Assembly (NCBI GenBank): GCA_002395965.1
Contig: DGVT01000079.1
Coordinates: 5,387-13,041 of the forward strand
From: Porphyromonadaceae bacterium UBA4277
GTDB lineage: Bacteria; Bacteroidota; Bacteroidia; Bacteroidales; Muribaculaceae
Direction of reading: 5' to 3'
Length of the DNA stretch: 7,655 nucleotides
In this document: one piece after another, positions 1 through 7,436 of the stretch
Layout of the letters: each line of letters begins with the position of its first letter
Position numbering within the stretch: the first letter of the stretch is position 1
Made by a program: the position numbers and the translations under genes
Notes under the pieces: generated by a model
Told to the model about the DNA's origin: nothing
Seen by the model: the letters and a program-made list of their open reading frames with translations, nothing else
Databases searched by the model: none

Positions 1-582
1 GCCGGGACGCAGGTAGTGGCTCGTGCGGGCCACCGAGTCGATGAGCATGTTCAGCTGACTGTTATCTTCAGTATATCGCACCGAGCCTATGCGGTAGGGC
101 TTGCCCACGGTCACGTCGTAGGTCACCTTGGCTTTCTTGGGATTTTTTTCGGGAATCAGCTCATATTTCGAAGTAGAGGTGAAATAGCCGTTGTTGCGCA
201 GCAGCGTGTTAATCATCTCCACGCGAGCTGTGGGGTTGACGCGGCGCATGGTCACCGGGCGCGAAGCGAAATGCTTGTAGATCCACCCTTTCAGCCCTTT
301 CGAGTCGGGGTCGATGTGGTTATACACCCACAGGCCTATGGGGAATGGCGTGCGATAATAGGGCGAGTAGAGCGGGTTGTTGGGCTTGACATTGATCACC
401 TCAAATATCTGGCCTTTTACGCTCTCGTCTATTTTCACGCTGTCCTGATGATAGTTCAGCTTTTTCACACCGGTATAAAGAATGTCACCTTCCGACAACT
501 TTGCAGTCGTCGAGCACGACGCGAGCCATATCAGCCCTGCCATGCACGCCATGATTGCCGGTATTACATTTCTCGTTTTCAT
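1..582 (-). CDS. tamL: TamL: TamA/BamA-like outer-membrane lipoprotein (5' part only)
   Basis: Only the first 194 codons are present; the gene continues past the left edge. The protein begins with a lipoprotein signal peptide: a basic start (MKTR), a hydrophobic stretch at about residues 6-21, then lipobox L-A-S-C with the lipidated cysteine at 23. Residues 29-45 (EGDILYTGVKKLNYHQD) and the later segment with ARVEMINTLLRNNGYF resemble the POTRA-like N-terminus of Bacteroidota TamA homologues. The C-terminal beta-barrel that defines the family would lie outside the window. In this phylum such lipidated TamA relatives are named TamL and pair with TamB in outer-membrane assembly. The start ATG overlaps the stop of the upstream tamB-like gene (ATGA), which suggests one transcript and translational coupling. 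The gene partner makes the call stronger than the visible domain alone. Another BamA-superfamily lipoprotein is the main alternative. Confidence 0.85.
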   Translation of the reverse strand, partial: MKTRNVIPAIMACMAGLIWLASCSTTAKLSEGDILYTGVKKLNYHQDSVKIDESVKGQIFEVINVKPNNPLYSPYYRTPFPIGLWVYNHIDPDSKGLKGWIYKHFASRPVTMRRVNPTARVEMINTLLRNNGYFTSTSKYELIPEKNPKKAKVTYDVTVGKPYRIGSVRYTEDNSQLNMLIDSVARTSHYLRPG

Positions 583-3500
583 TTGGCTTGGGTTGAATTA
601 ACAGTGTCGCTTGTAGCGGTGTCGGGCACCTCAAAGATGCTGCCGTAGGGATCGACATCGGTAACCTTCATCACACTATCGGAGGCGGGCTTAGTGGTGT
701 TTAGCGTCTTGCGGAACAGGTCGCTAAGCGATGCCACCTTGTGCTTCATCACAAATGCTCCGCCGGTCTTGGTCACCTGTCCCTCGAGCACACTCTCGTA
801 ACCGGTGTGGCGGAACAGCTTCAGGTATCGGCTGCCCTGATTGTTAAGGTAGTATTCCATCGAGATGTCGTTGATGAGGTTCTGGCCGAAGTTTTGCTCG
901 GCAGTGGCATCGGTACTGTATTCACCACCCACCACTATCTTGAAGCGGTCGTTAAACAGGTTTTTCGACAGGCGGTAGCTGTAGCTGGTCTCGGTGCCGC
1001 CGGTCTTGGCGCCCTGATATTGATTGATGCCGAACGACAGGTCCACGCCCTTGACCATCTTCTGCGCCCAGTTGTTGATTTGCGACTGGAGGAAGGAGAA
1101 CAATGCCGTGTTGGCATTCAGGTTGTTGAGCGTGCCCATCATGGCCGTGTTAGAGCCGCTGTAGGTGTTATACAGCAGCATGTTGATAGCCGCCTGGCTG
1201 CGCTGTATGTCGGTCATCGACTGCAGCTCGTTCTGCACTTCCATGTCGGTCTCGGTGCTCATGTCGAAGTTCAGGTCCATGTTCGACAGCGTGCCGCCCA
1301 CGTTGGCAGTGATGAGGAAATTCACGAGCCTCGACCCCGCCCCCTCACTCTTGACGTTGGTCTTGGTGCTCTGAGTGGCCGAGAGGTTTAGCTGCGGATT
1401 GAGCATGTCGCCGGTCCAGGTGATGGAGCTGCCGCTCTTGATGTCGAAGTTCTTCTGCGAGATGAGCGGTGGCGAGTAGCGGAAGTTGCCGCTCTCGACG
1501 GTATAGGTGCCGGTGAGGTTGTCCTTGCCGGTAAAGTCGATCGAGTATTTCAGGCGTCCGCTGCCGTCGATGGTGGCGCGGTCCTTGCCGTCTTCATCCA
1601 TAAACACGTTGATCTTGGCACCCTGCTGCACGTCGATGTTGGTCAGCACCGAGGTTGAAAGACTCTCGGCGGCGGTCATCAGTATGGTGTTGTCCTCGAC
1701 CGAGTCGTTGGGATTGACAAATTTTACCATGTTCTCATCCACCTGGTTGGTATTGTTCAGGGCGTTGGTCTCTTTCATCACATAGGTGATGTTGCTGCCC
1801 GTGAGCAGGGTGATATCGGCCCGAGTGGTGACATTGTTGTTGCGGGTGCGCACCGAGGCATCCACATCAACGAAGCCCTTGCCGAACACCTCGGTAAACT
1901 CGCGCTGTTCGCCGCCTATCACCTGCACGTTGGTGCCACGGGCGGTGAGGTCGATCACGGGCGAAGTGAGCTTGCGCAAATCCACGGTACCGTTAACCAG
2001 CACATCGTTGTCATTGATGCCGGTGAGGCGGTAATTGTTCATCCTGATAACGTTGTTATTCACCGGTATGGCGGCATCACTCAGTGCTAATTGTGCACTG
2101 TAGCGCGGCAGGGTGATGAATGCCGAGTCGCCGATCAGGCTGCCGTTGAGCACTAGTGCATCGGCACTGCCGGTGATGTTGAGTTGCCCGTTGGCATAGC
2201 CGCGCAGGCGCAGCAGGTTGCCGGGGATGAACGGCGAGGCCTTGCGCAGCGGGAAGCGGTCGAGGGTGAGTGCCAGATTCAGCGGGCTGGACTTAGTGCT
2301 GTCGTTGAGCACGCCATTAGCAATCGCCACGCGGGCACCGTCCATGAGCAGGTCGGCATTGACGCGCGTGCTGGCGGTGGCAGGGTCGATGCCGTAATTC
2401 GCCTTTATGGCGATGTCGCCCTCGCGATAGCCGTCGTAGGTGAAGTTCTTGATCGACATGTCGCCGGCACCCTCGATATTCTTGCCGTCGAACTTGAGGT
2501 CGAAGTCGGCATCCAGCTTTCCGGTCATGGGCGAGAGCGATGGCACGAGCTGAGTCCACTCCTCGATGCGCAGGTTGTTCACATCTACATAGATGTCTTC
2601 GTTGCCTGCCTCGGGATGGCGCTCGGTGCGCACGGCGATCACGCTCGAGTCGCTCTCAAGGCGCAGGTTGGCGTCAAGCATGCGATTGGTGTAGTCGAAG
2701 TTAACGTAGTTGCTGTCGTTCACGGTCCACTTGCGGTAGCCTATCACCGGCTCATGCGGGAAGAAGCGCATCTTCACTTCCTTATCGGCGAGCGTGGCAT
2801 TGCAGCCCAGGCGGTAGCCGGTCTCTTTCTTTATGTTCTGCTGCTTGACAAGGAAATCGACGGTCGAGCCGAGCACGCCGCCCTCGACATCGACCCGCGC
2901 AAACTCATCCCATGTGCCGGGACGGTTGCCCATGTGGGCGTTGAAGGCTAAGTAGCGGTCTTTCTGGGTGGCGTTGAAGGTGAGCGTGTCGATGCTGGTA
3001 GTGCCCACACTGAGTGAACGCACGCGACCGTCAACAAAGATGTTGGAGTCGTTGCGCACCTTGCATGCCACCTCACGGAAGTCGATGTCCTTAGTCTCGA
3101 GCAGGCGCTGCACTATTCCGTCCCTACCCATCTGCACATCAAGGTCAAACTGCGGCAGGGCCTGCTTGAGTGTGTCGATATCTATTGCACGCCTGTCGAT
3201 CTGACCCATAGCTATGTCGCTGGAGCGCTTGAACTTGTCGATGAGTGCGTCGAGGCCTTCGCGCGAACTGAAGGCAATGCGGTTATCTTCGTTTTCGAAG
3301 GTGGCCTCGGTAATCGAGTCGCACGAATAGAGCGTTGCTCCGGCACTGGCGGCAACTATCTTATTGCCGTCGAGGTTCCAGTTGATATTGCCTAAATTCA
3401 CGTTAGCATCATATTCCCGGGTGCGGGTGTCGATGTCGGCCTGAGCCTCAAAAGTTGTCGAGCCGCGACAAGTGCCGTCGTACATCTTGAGTGCTTGCAG

Positions 3501-5450
3501 GTCGAGGTCACGCACCGTGCCGCGGGCATCGAGCACATAGTGGTCGCTGCTCACGGTGCCGTTCACATCCATGGTGAGATCGCAGTTTGGATTGTTGGAT
3601 GTGACTTTTGCCTGCAGGTCGCCGCCGTTGAGGTGGACGTCGGCCTGGAGGTTTTTGTAAAGCGAGTTGTTATATTTCACCCCACCCAGGTCGATGGTGG
3701 CATTAACGTTGGTGGAGGGCTTCATGAAGTCGAAGCCTTCGCCCTTAGCCTTGATGTGCGCCGTCAAGTTGTCGGCATTCGACAAGGGCAGGACGGCCTT
3801 GACAGGGAAGTTTCTGAATGTAGCGTCAACGTCATACTTCTGCGAGCGGCTGTTGAACGAGCCGCGCCCCACCACCTCGCCACCGGCCATCTTCATCGTG
3901 GCATCGGCACTGATGGTGCCACCTTGCAGCTTCGCCTTGCCCTTGACGCTCATTGGCGGGAAGTTGACCTGCTTCTGCATGGCCTTGTCGAGCAGTGTGG
4001 GCTTGATGAAGTTGATGTTGTCGAGACGGGCATCCATGTCGATTTCGCCGGCAAGTTTGTCGGGGTCCATCGGATTAAAGACCTTGCCGCTCACCGTGGC
4101 ATGGCCATAGCGCGGCAGGTCGGCTGTGAGCGAGCGTATGTCGAGACGTTGTGTGTTGCCCGCCACATCACCCTTGACGGTTACCGGGGCCGTCTGGGGA
4201 ATGTCCTTGAGCACACCGGCATATTCAGGCAGTATTTTAGTCACCTCCTGGAGGGCAATTTTCGAGTCGGTCTTGATGTGCATGTTGCCGCCGGGCTTGT
4301 TCTCGAGCATGGCCATGTCAACGTGCCCGTCGAGCGCAATGTCGCTCATAAACGTCGTCAGCTTCAAGCTGTCGAGATCCACACCCAGGTCGTCAACCTT
4401 GACGGTGCCGTGAGCATCCTTGATCTCAAGTCCGCTGCGCTCTTTGGCACTGAGGTGCTTGACGGGCACCACGGTGTTCAGGCCACGGTTATAGAAGTCG
4501 GCAACTTCAATGTTCAGGTCTCTGACCTCGATCATATCGGTGTCTAAGCCGTTTTTCCCTTTAGTCTTGTCGCGCAAGGCATAACGGGCATTGGCATTGG
4601 TTAGCTTCACGCTATCGGCCTTCACCGTCCAGGGGATGCTGTCGGAGGGCAGCTTGGGCAATGTGTCGGGCGGCACGGGATTAGCCCGGGCATAGTCTTT
4701 TGCCCACTTGTCGGGCGGATACACATAATTCACGTCGGCGCTATCCACCTGCAGCGACCGGGCGTCAACGGTCTTAGCACCGGTGTCAACAATTCCATTG
4801 TGGAGAGTGGCATGCCCTATGTGCGCCTGCATCTTGTCGATAGTTGGCAACATCTGCATGGTGTAGTCCACGTCGTCGAGTGTGAGTTTGTAGGCCTGGA
4901 TGCGCCACGGGTCACTTTCGGTAGTGTCGGTCTCATGCACCACCTTGTGCGGCAGGTAGGTGAGATCGACCTTGCCGCCGCGCAGCTTGCCATCGGCCAC
5001 ATTGACCGAATTCTTTTTCCAGTCGAAATCCACGCCGGTAAACTTGCACTCGTCAACGCGGGTGCGAAGCACCATCGACGAGTCTTCGGTGACCATATTG
5101 TAGCGAGCCTTGGTCAGCCGGGCCTCATCCACCTTTACTTGCCCGTCGAGCAAAGGCTTCACCGCCACTCCGGCAGTGAGATTTTCGGCCATGAGCATGG
5201 TGTCGCCGCTCTGCTCCACCACAAGCACATCGTCAACACTCACGTCGAGCGGGAATTTCACCAGAATACGACCTATGCTGATGTCCATGCCGGTCTTTTC
5301 GCTTGCCCACTCGCAGGCATAGTCCTTGACGATGTTCTGCACCCAGGGGATGTATAGCGCAAAGGGCAGCAGCACAACGAGCAACAGCAGGATGCCAAAC
5401 ACCCAGCCTGCTATCTTCAGTCCTTTCTTTTTGCGTTTTTCCTCGGCCAT
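579..5450 (-). CDS. tamB: TamB-like translocation and assembly module protein (DUF490/TamB C-terminal domain)
   Basis: This 1623-residue protein has a short lysine-rich cytoplasmic start (residues 4-12), one membrane helix at about 13-35 (WVFGILLLLVVLLPFALYIP) and no signal-peptidase site, so it should be an inner-membrane-anchored periplasmic protein. The long middle is rich in short alternating beta strands with repeated patterns such as DLNIEVADF, LTADLPRYGHATVSGKV and LNGSLIGDSAFITLP, typical of AsmA/TamB-type beta-helical bridges. The last 350 or so residues match a TamB C-terminal domain: YTVESGNFRYSPPL, then SSITWTGDMLNPQLNLSAT near 1320-1355, and FGINQYQGAKTGG to VGGEYSTD near 1480-1530, where the outer-membrane partner would dock. 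In-frame TAG at 5462-5460 lies just upstream, so ATG 5450 is the first available start. The protein is longer than E. coli TamB (about 1260 residues), as is common in Bacteroidota. Its stop overlaps tamL. Function is inferred: outer-membrane protein insertion or lipid transport across the periplasm. Confidence 0.92.
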   Translation of the reverse strand: MAEEKRKKKGLKIAGWVFGILLLLVVLLPFALYIPWVQNIVKDYACEWASEKTGMDISIGRILVKFPLDVSVDDVLVVEQSGDTMLMAENLTAGVAVKPLLDGQVKVDEARLTKARYNMVTEDSSMVLRTRVDECKFTGVDFDWKKNSVNVADGKLRGGKVDLTYLPHKVVHETDTTESDPWRIQAYKLTLDDVDYTMQMLPTIDKMQAHIGHATLHNGIVDTGAKTVDARSLQVDSADVNYVYPPDKWAKDYARANPVPPDTLPKLPSDSIPWTVKADSVKLTNANARYALRDKTKGKNGLDTDMIEVRDLNIEVADFYNRGLNTVVPVKHLSAKERSGLEIKDAHGTVKVDDLGVDLDSLKLTTFMSDIALDGHVDMAMLENKPGGNMHIKTDSKIALQEVTKILPEYAGVLKDIPQTAPVTVKGDVAGNTQRLDIRSLTADLPRYGHATVSGKVFNPMDPDKLAGEIDMDARLDNINFIKPTLLDKAMQKQVNFPPMSVKGKAKLQGGTISADATMKMAGGEVVGRGSFNSRSQKYDVDATFRNFPVKAVLPLSNADNLTAHIKAKGEGFDFMKPSTNVNATIDLGGVKYNNSLYKNLQADVHLNGGDLQAKVTSNNPNCDLTMDVNGTVSSDHYVLDARGTVRDLDLQALKMYDGTCRGSTTFEAQADIDTRTREYDANVNLGNINWNLDGNKIVAASAGATLYSCDSITEATFENEDNRIAFSSREGLDALIDKFKRSSDIAMGQIDRRAIDIDTLKQALPQFDLDVQMGRDGIVQRLLETKDIDFREVACKVRNDSNIFVDGRVRSLSVGTTSIDTLTFNATQKDRYLAFNAHMGNRPGTWDEFARVDVEGGVLGSTVDFLVKQQNIKKETGYRLGCNATLADKEVKMRFFPHEPVIGYRKWTVNDSNYVNFDYTNRMLDANLRLESDSSVIAVRTERHPEAGNEDIYVDVNNLRIEEWTQLVPSLSPMTGKLDADFDLKFDGKNIEGAGDMSIKNFTYDGYREGDIAIKANYGIDPATASTRVNADLLMDGARVAIANGVLNDSTKSSPLNLALTLDRFPLRKASPFIPGNLLRLRGYANGQLNITGSADALVLNGSLIGDSAFITLPRYSAQLALSDAAIPVNNNVIRMNNYRLTGINDNDVLVNGTVDLRKLTSPVIDLTARGTNVQVIGGEQREFTEVFGKGFVDVDASVRTRNNNVTTRADITLLTGSNITYVMKETNALNNTNQVDENMVKFVNPNDSVEDNTILMTAAESLSTSVLTNIDVQQGAKINVFMDEDGKDRATIDGSGRLKYSIDFTGKDNLTGTYTVESGNFRYSPPLISQKNFDIKSGSSITWTGDMLNPQLNLSATQSTKTNVKSEGAGSRLVNFLITANVGGTLSNMDLNFDMSTETDMEVQNELQSMTDIQRSQAAINMLLYNTYSGSNTAMMGTLNNLNANTALFSFLQSQINNWAQKMVKGVDLSFGINQYQGAKTGGTETSYSYRLSKNLFNDRFKIVVGGEYSTDATAEQNFGQNLINDISMEYYLNNQGSRYLKLFRHTGYESVLEGQVTKTGGAFVMKHKVASLSDLFRKTLNTTKPASDSVMKVTDVDPYGSIFEVPDTATSDTVNSTQAK

Positions 5451-5499
5451 TACGTTGTGCTAACCTTGTGAGACGCGCCCTAAGCACGCTATAAACACA

Positions 5500-5530
5500 C
5501 AAAGTTAGGCAGAATTTTGCAACCTACAAC
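5500..5530 (-). promoter_or_regulatory. Candidate Bacteroidota promoter for tamB-tamL
   Basis: On the minus strand, TAACTTTG (5507-5500) matches the Bacteroidota -7 consensus TAnnTTTG exactly. GTTG (5530-5527) lies 19 bases upstream, in the usual place for the -33 element, and is preceded by a T-run (5537-5532). Transcription would begin around 5493, giving a leader of about 45 bases before the tamB ATG. No convincing Shine-Dalgarno sequence is seen in that leader, as is usual in this phylum. The match is by eye only. Confidence 0.6.
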
Positions 5531-5557
5531 CAAAAAAGGCCAAAAAATGCCCTCCAC
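5530..5557 (-). terminator. Possible weak intrinsic terminator after the transporter gene
   Basis: About 35 bases past the transporter stop, the minus-strand transcript can pair GGAGGGC with GCCTTTT around an eight-base loop (ATTTTTTG), followed by a short T stretch. The stem depends on G-U pairs, and the T-run is partly used in the stem, so this is a weak candidate. It overlaps the -33 region of the tamB promoter, a compact arrangement that would separate the two transcription units if it works. Confidence 0.25.
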
Positions 5558-5588
5558 CGCCTCATTTCTTATCACATGGCGTGACTTT

Positions 5589-6455
5589 TCATGCCTCAGA
5601 CGAGCGCATTTTCCGCAGCACACCCACATAGATGAGCAGAACCACATTCATCAGCAAGGCGTAGATAATGGCCGGGATGGCAATCAGGTCGTTGGCAAAG
5701 ATAAATGGGCTTGAGGCAATGGCAATGGCTTGTGCAGCATTCTGCATCCCCACCTCAATCACTATCGTCCGGCGCACGGCACCACTGAGCCGCGCCACCC
5801 GCGCGAGCCCCGCAGCCACCAGAATGGCCAGCAAGATTAATGCCATCACACACAGCCCGAGTTGCCTTATGTTGGCAACAATGTCGGCATAATGCTGCAC
5901 AAAGAAGATTCCGGCCAAAAGCATCAGCGCCGGGAATGCGATGCGCGACAGCAGGCCGTCGAGCCGCACTGCCACCTTAGGCCACAAGCGGCGGATGAGC
6001 ACCCCGAGGACTATTGGCACCGCCATGAGAACGATGTTCTGCATAATCAGGTTGCCCATGGGCAAGTGTATGTCACCACCCACTTCGGCTCCACTCCACT
6101 GCACGGCCAGCCCGAGCAGCACAGGAATGGTGAACAGCGTTATCACGCTGCTCATTGCCGTGAGCGTGACCGACAACGCCACATCACCGCCGGCCAGCTT
6201 AGAAAAAATGTTCGACGAACTGCCACCGGGACAACAGGCTATTAGCACCACCCCGATGAAGTAGAGCGGCTCAAGGCGCAACGCCCATGCCAGCAAAAGC
6301 GCCACCACCGGAAGAACCACCAACTGACCCAGCATGCCCACAGCCACCGAGCGGGGCCTGTTGAGCAAGCGAACAAAATCTTCACCACGCAGCGTGAGGC
6401 CTAAGTCAAACATCAGCAGCGACAATATGGGCAACACTATGATAATCGGATTCAT
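5589..6455 (-). CDS. Bile acid:sodium symporter (BASS/SBF) family transporter
   Basis: A 288-residue, almost wholly hydrophobic inner-membrane protein. The family signature CCPGGSSSN is at residues 74-82, followed by FSKLAGGDVALSVTLTA (84-100), and the second signature EVGMQNAAQA is at 234-243. Compared with the bacterial homologue ASBT-Nm (residues recalled from memory), every sodium-site position appears kept: S81, N82, S95, T99, E234 for site 1 and Q44, E234, V235, M237, Q238 for site 2. It is therefore probably an active Na+-coupled importer. The substrate cannot be told from sequence; bacterial members carry bile acids, pantoate or other organic anions. Numbering suggests the first helix of the ten-helix bacterial form is absent, leaving about nine. 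An in-frame TAG at 6470-6468, five codons before ATG 6455, rules out a longer start. The gene stands alone between two gaps of 138 and 150 bases. Confidence 0.93.
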   Translation of the reverse strand: MNPIIIVLPILSLLMFDLGLTLRGEDFVRLLNRPRSVAVGMLGQLVVLPVVALLLAWALRLEPLYFIGVVLIACCPGGSSSNIFSKLAGGDVALSVTLTAMSSVITLFTIPVLLGLAVQWSGAEVGGDIHLPMGNLIMQNIVLMAVPIVLGVLIRRLWPKVAVRLDGLLSRIAFPALMLLAGIFFVQHYADIVANIRQLGLCVMALILLAILVAAGLARVARLSGAVRRTIVIEVGMQNAAQAIAIASSPFIFANDLIAIPAIIYALLMNVVLLIYVGVLRKMRSSEA

Positions 6456-6511
6456 TGTTTTTTGATACTATTGTTTATTTTTTTTAATTGGTTTTTAGTA
6501 CATTATAAATA

Positions 6512-6542
6512 AAAACCTAAAGCATTAATTTATGATTGCAGA
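6512..6542 (-). promoter_or_regulatory. Weak candidate promoter for the transporter gene
   Basis: On the minus strand, TAGGTTTT (6519-6512) differs from the TAnnTTTG -7 consensus only in its last base. TCTG (6542-6539), one base off the TTTG element, lies exactly 19 bases upstream. The leader to the transporter ATG would be about 50 bases and is extremely A-rich, a trait linked to good translation in Bacteroidota. Neither element is perfect, so this is tentative. Confidence 0.3.
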
Positions 6543-6562
6543 ACTTAAAGTTTTAATTTATG
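6516..6562. repeat. Imperfect 19-base direct repeat upstream of the transporter gene
   Basis: Two copies, 6516-6534 (CCTAAAGCATTAATTTATG) and 6544-6562 (CTTAAAGTTTTAATTTATG), match at 16 of 19 positions and start 28 bases apart. They lie in the A+T-rich gap before the transporter and overlap its weak promoter candidate. They could be paired regulator sites or an accident of A+T-rich composition; the sequence does not decide. Confidence 0.4.
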
Positions 6563-6605
6563 TTCGGGTGGCTGATGTCGGTCTTAGCCCAAACCTTATG
6601 GCCTG

Positions 6606-7430
6606 TCATCCCACCACATTGTGGCCGTAACGGCCCTGAAATTCTGAGAGCACGGCGGCCAAGTCGGCAGGCAACTTAGCAACCGCCCACTCGGCCAATG
6701 AGCGCGGAATGCCAAACAGCGGCTCGGCAATGCCTCCGGTAATGCAGGCGATGGTGTCGCTGTCGCCACCTATCGACACTGCATTGCGAATGGCATCCTC
6801 GAAGTCTGTGGCCTCGAGGGCGCAGACGATGGCTTGCGGCACCGAGCCCTGGCATGTGCCGCCATTCATTTCGCCGTCGAGCCCGTCCCACGAGTAGCGC
6901 TGACGGATTTCATCGACTGTGAGCGACAAGTCGTAGCCAAAGCGAGCCTCTATTTCTTTCTTTATCATTTCGGGCTTCACACCCTGGCGGGCAAGCAAGA
7001 TGGCCAGAGCCGTTGCCTGCGCACCTTTTATGCCCTCGGGATGATTATGCGTGCACACTGCCGACTGCTGTGCCATTGCCAACACATCGGCTACGGCATC
7101 ACACGCCCACCCCACCGGCGAAACGCGCATCGCCGAGCCGTTGCCGCAGCTGTTGTAGGGCGGTTGCGGATGCCCTGCACTCAACGACCTGTTCACCCAG
7201 CGTTCATAACTCGGGCCATAACCGCCCATGGGACACGGGTATTTGTCGGAATAACGCAAATAATGACATGCCACGTCGCCGCCTTGCAGAATCCACTGTG
7301 CTGTGGCAAACGTGAGGATGCTGTCGTCGGTGTAAACCATTCCATCCTGGCACAGCTCAAAGTGTTTTGTCTTTATGTTGGCAAACTCATAGATGCTGCC
7401 TATGGTATCGCCTATTATGCTTCCTAACAT
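6606..7430 (-). CDS. ADP-ribosylglycohydrolase (DraG/ARH) family protein
   Basis: A 274-residue soluble protein, a normal length for a single-domain ADP-ribosylglycohydrolase, with the family motifs in order: GSIIGDTIGSIYE (3-15), YTDDS (33-37), GNGSAMRVSPVG (96-107), THNHPEG (127-133) and SIGGDSDTIA (219-228). By family knowledge, T34, D35, D36 and then D223, D225, T226 bind the two catalytic metal ions, and E15 is the likely acidic residue near the site. All are present, so the enzyme should be able to cleave ADP-ribose from a protein, nucleic acid or small-molecule conjugate. The fourth residue of the usual TDDT motif is serine here. No signal peptide is seen; it should be cytoplasmic. No ADP-ribosyltransferase or nitrogenase-type partner lies nearby, so the substrate is unknown. 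An in-frame TAA at 7442-7440 supports ATG 7430 as the start. A tandem repeat begins just upstream. Confidence 0.92.
   Translation of the reverse strand: MLGSIIGDTIGSIYEFANIKTKHFELCQDGMVYTDDSILTFATAQWILQGGDVACHYLRYSDKYPCPMGGYGPSYERWVNRSLSAGHPQPPYNSCGNGSAMRVSPVGWACDAVADVLAMAQQSAVCTHNHPEGIKGAQATALAILLARQGVKPEMIKKEIEARFGYDLSLTVDEIRQRYSWDGLDGEMNGGTCQGSVPQAIVCALEATDFEDAIRNAVSIGGDSDTIACITGGIAEPLFGIPRSLAEWAVAKLPADLAAVLSEFQGRYGHNVVG
6614..6635. other. Two adjacent inverted repeats at the 3' end of the glycohydrolase gene
   Basis: CCACA-T-TGTGG (6614-6624) and GGCCGT-A-ACGGCC (6623-6635) are both perfect and share two bases. In RNA the second would give a five-pair G+C stem with a three-base loop, a few bases before the stop codon. 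No T-run follows on the minus strand, so this is not a standard intrinsic terminator. It may simply reflect codon choice in GRYGHNVV. Confidence 0.35.
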
Positions 7431-7436
7431 GGTATA

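Noticed and set aside
16..648. Plus-strand open frame of 210 codons
   Set aside because: Antisense to tamL and crossing the tamB-tamL junction; the minus strand has a signal peptide with lipobox and a sensible operon overlap instead.
741..1391. Plus-strand open frame of 216 codons
   Set aside because: Antisense to the conserved C-terminal domain of the TamB-like protein; no motif or promoter seen.
2184..2951. Plus-strand open frame of 255 codons
   Set aside because: Antisense to tamB, with no recognisable domain and a His/Val/Ala-rich composition typical of a reverse-frame shadow.
3495..4547. Plus-strand open frame of 350 codons inside the tamB region
   Set aside because: It lies wholly antisense to the TamB-like gene, whose translation has a membrane anchor and recognisable C-terminal domain. 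The antisense product shows no family motif, and long antisense frames are expected in G+C-rich genes.
5233..5502. Minus-strand frame of 89 codons overlapping the start of tamB
   Set aside because: It lies out of frame over the tamB 5' end and its start falls in the tamB promoter's -7 box; composition is Arg/Ala-rich with no motif.
6590..6600. TAAGGTTTG on the minus strand just past the glycohydrolase stop, as a promoter for the transporter
   Set aside because: It has one base too many between TA and TTTG, and no TTG element lies at the proper distance upstream.
6834..7427. Plus-strand open frame of 197 codons
   Set aside because: Antisense to the glycohydrolase, which has all its catalytic motifs on the minus strand.
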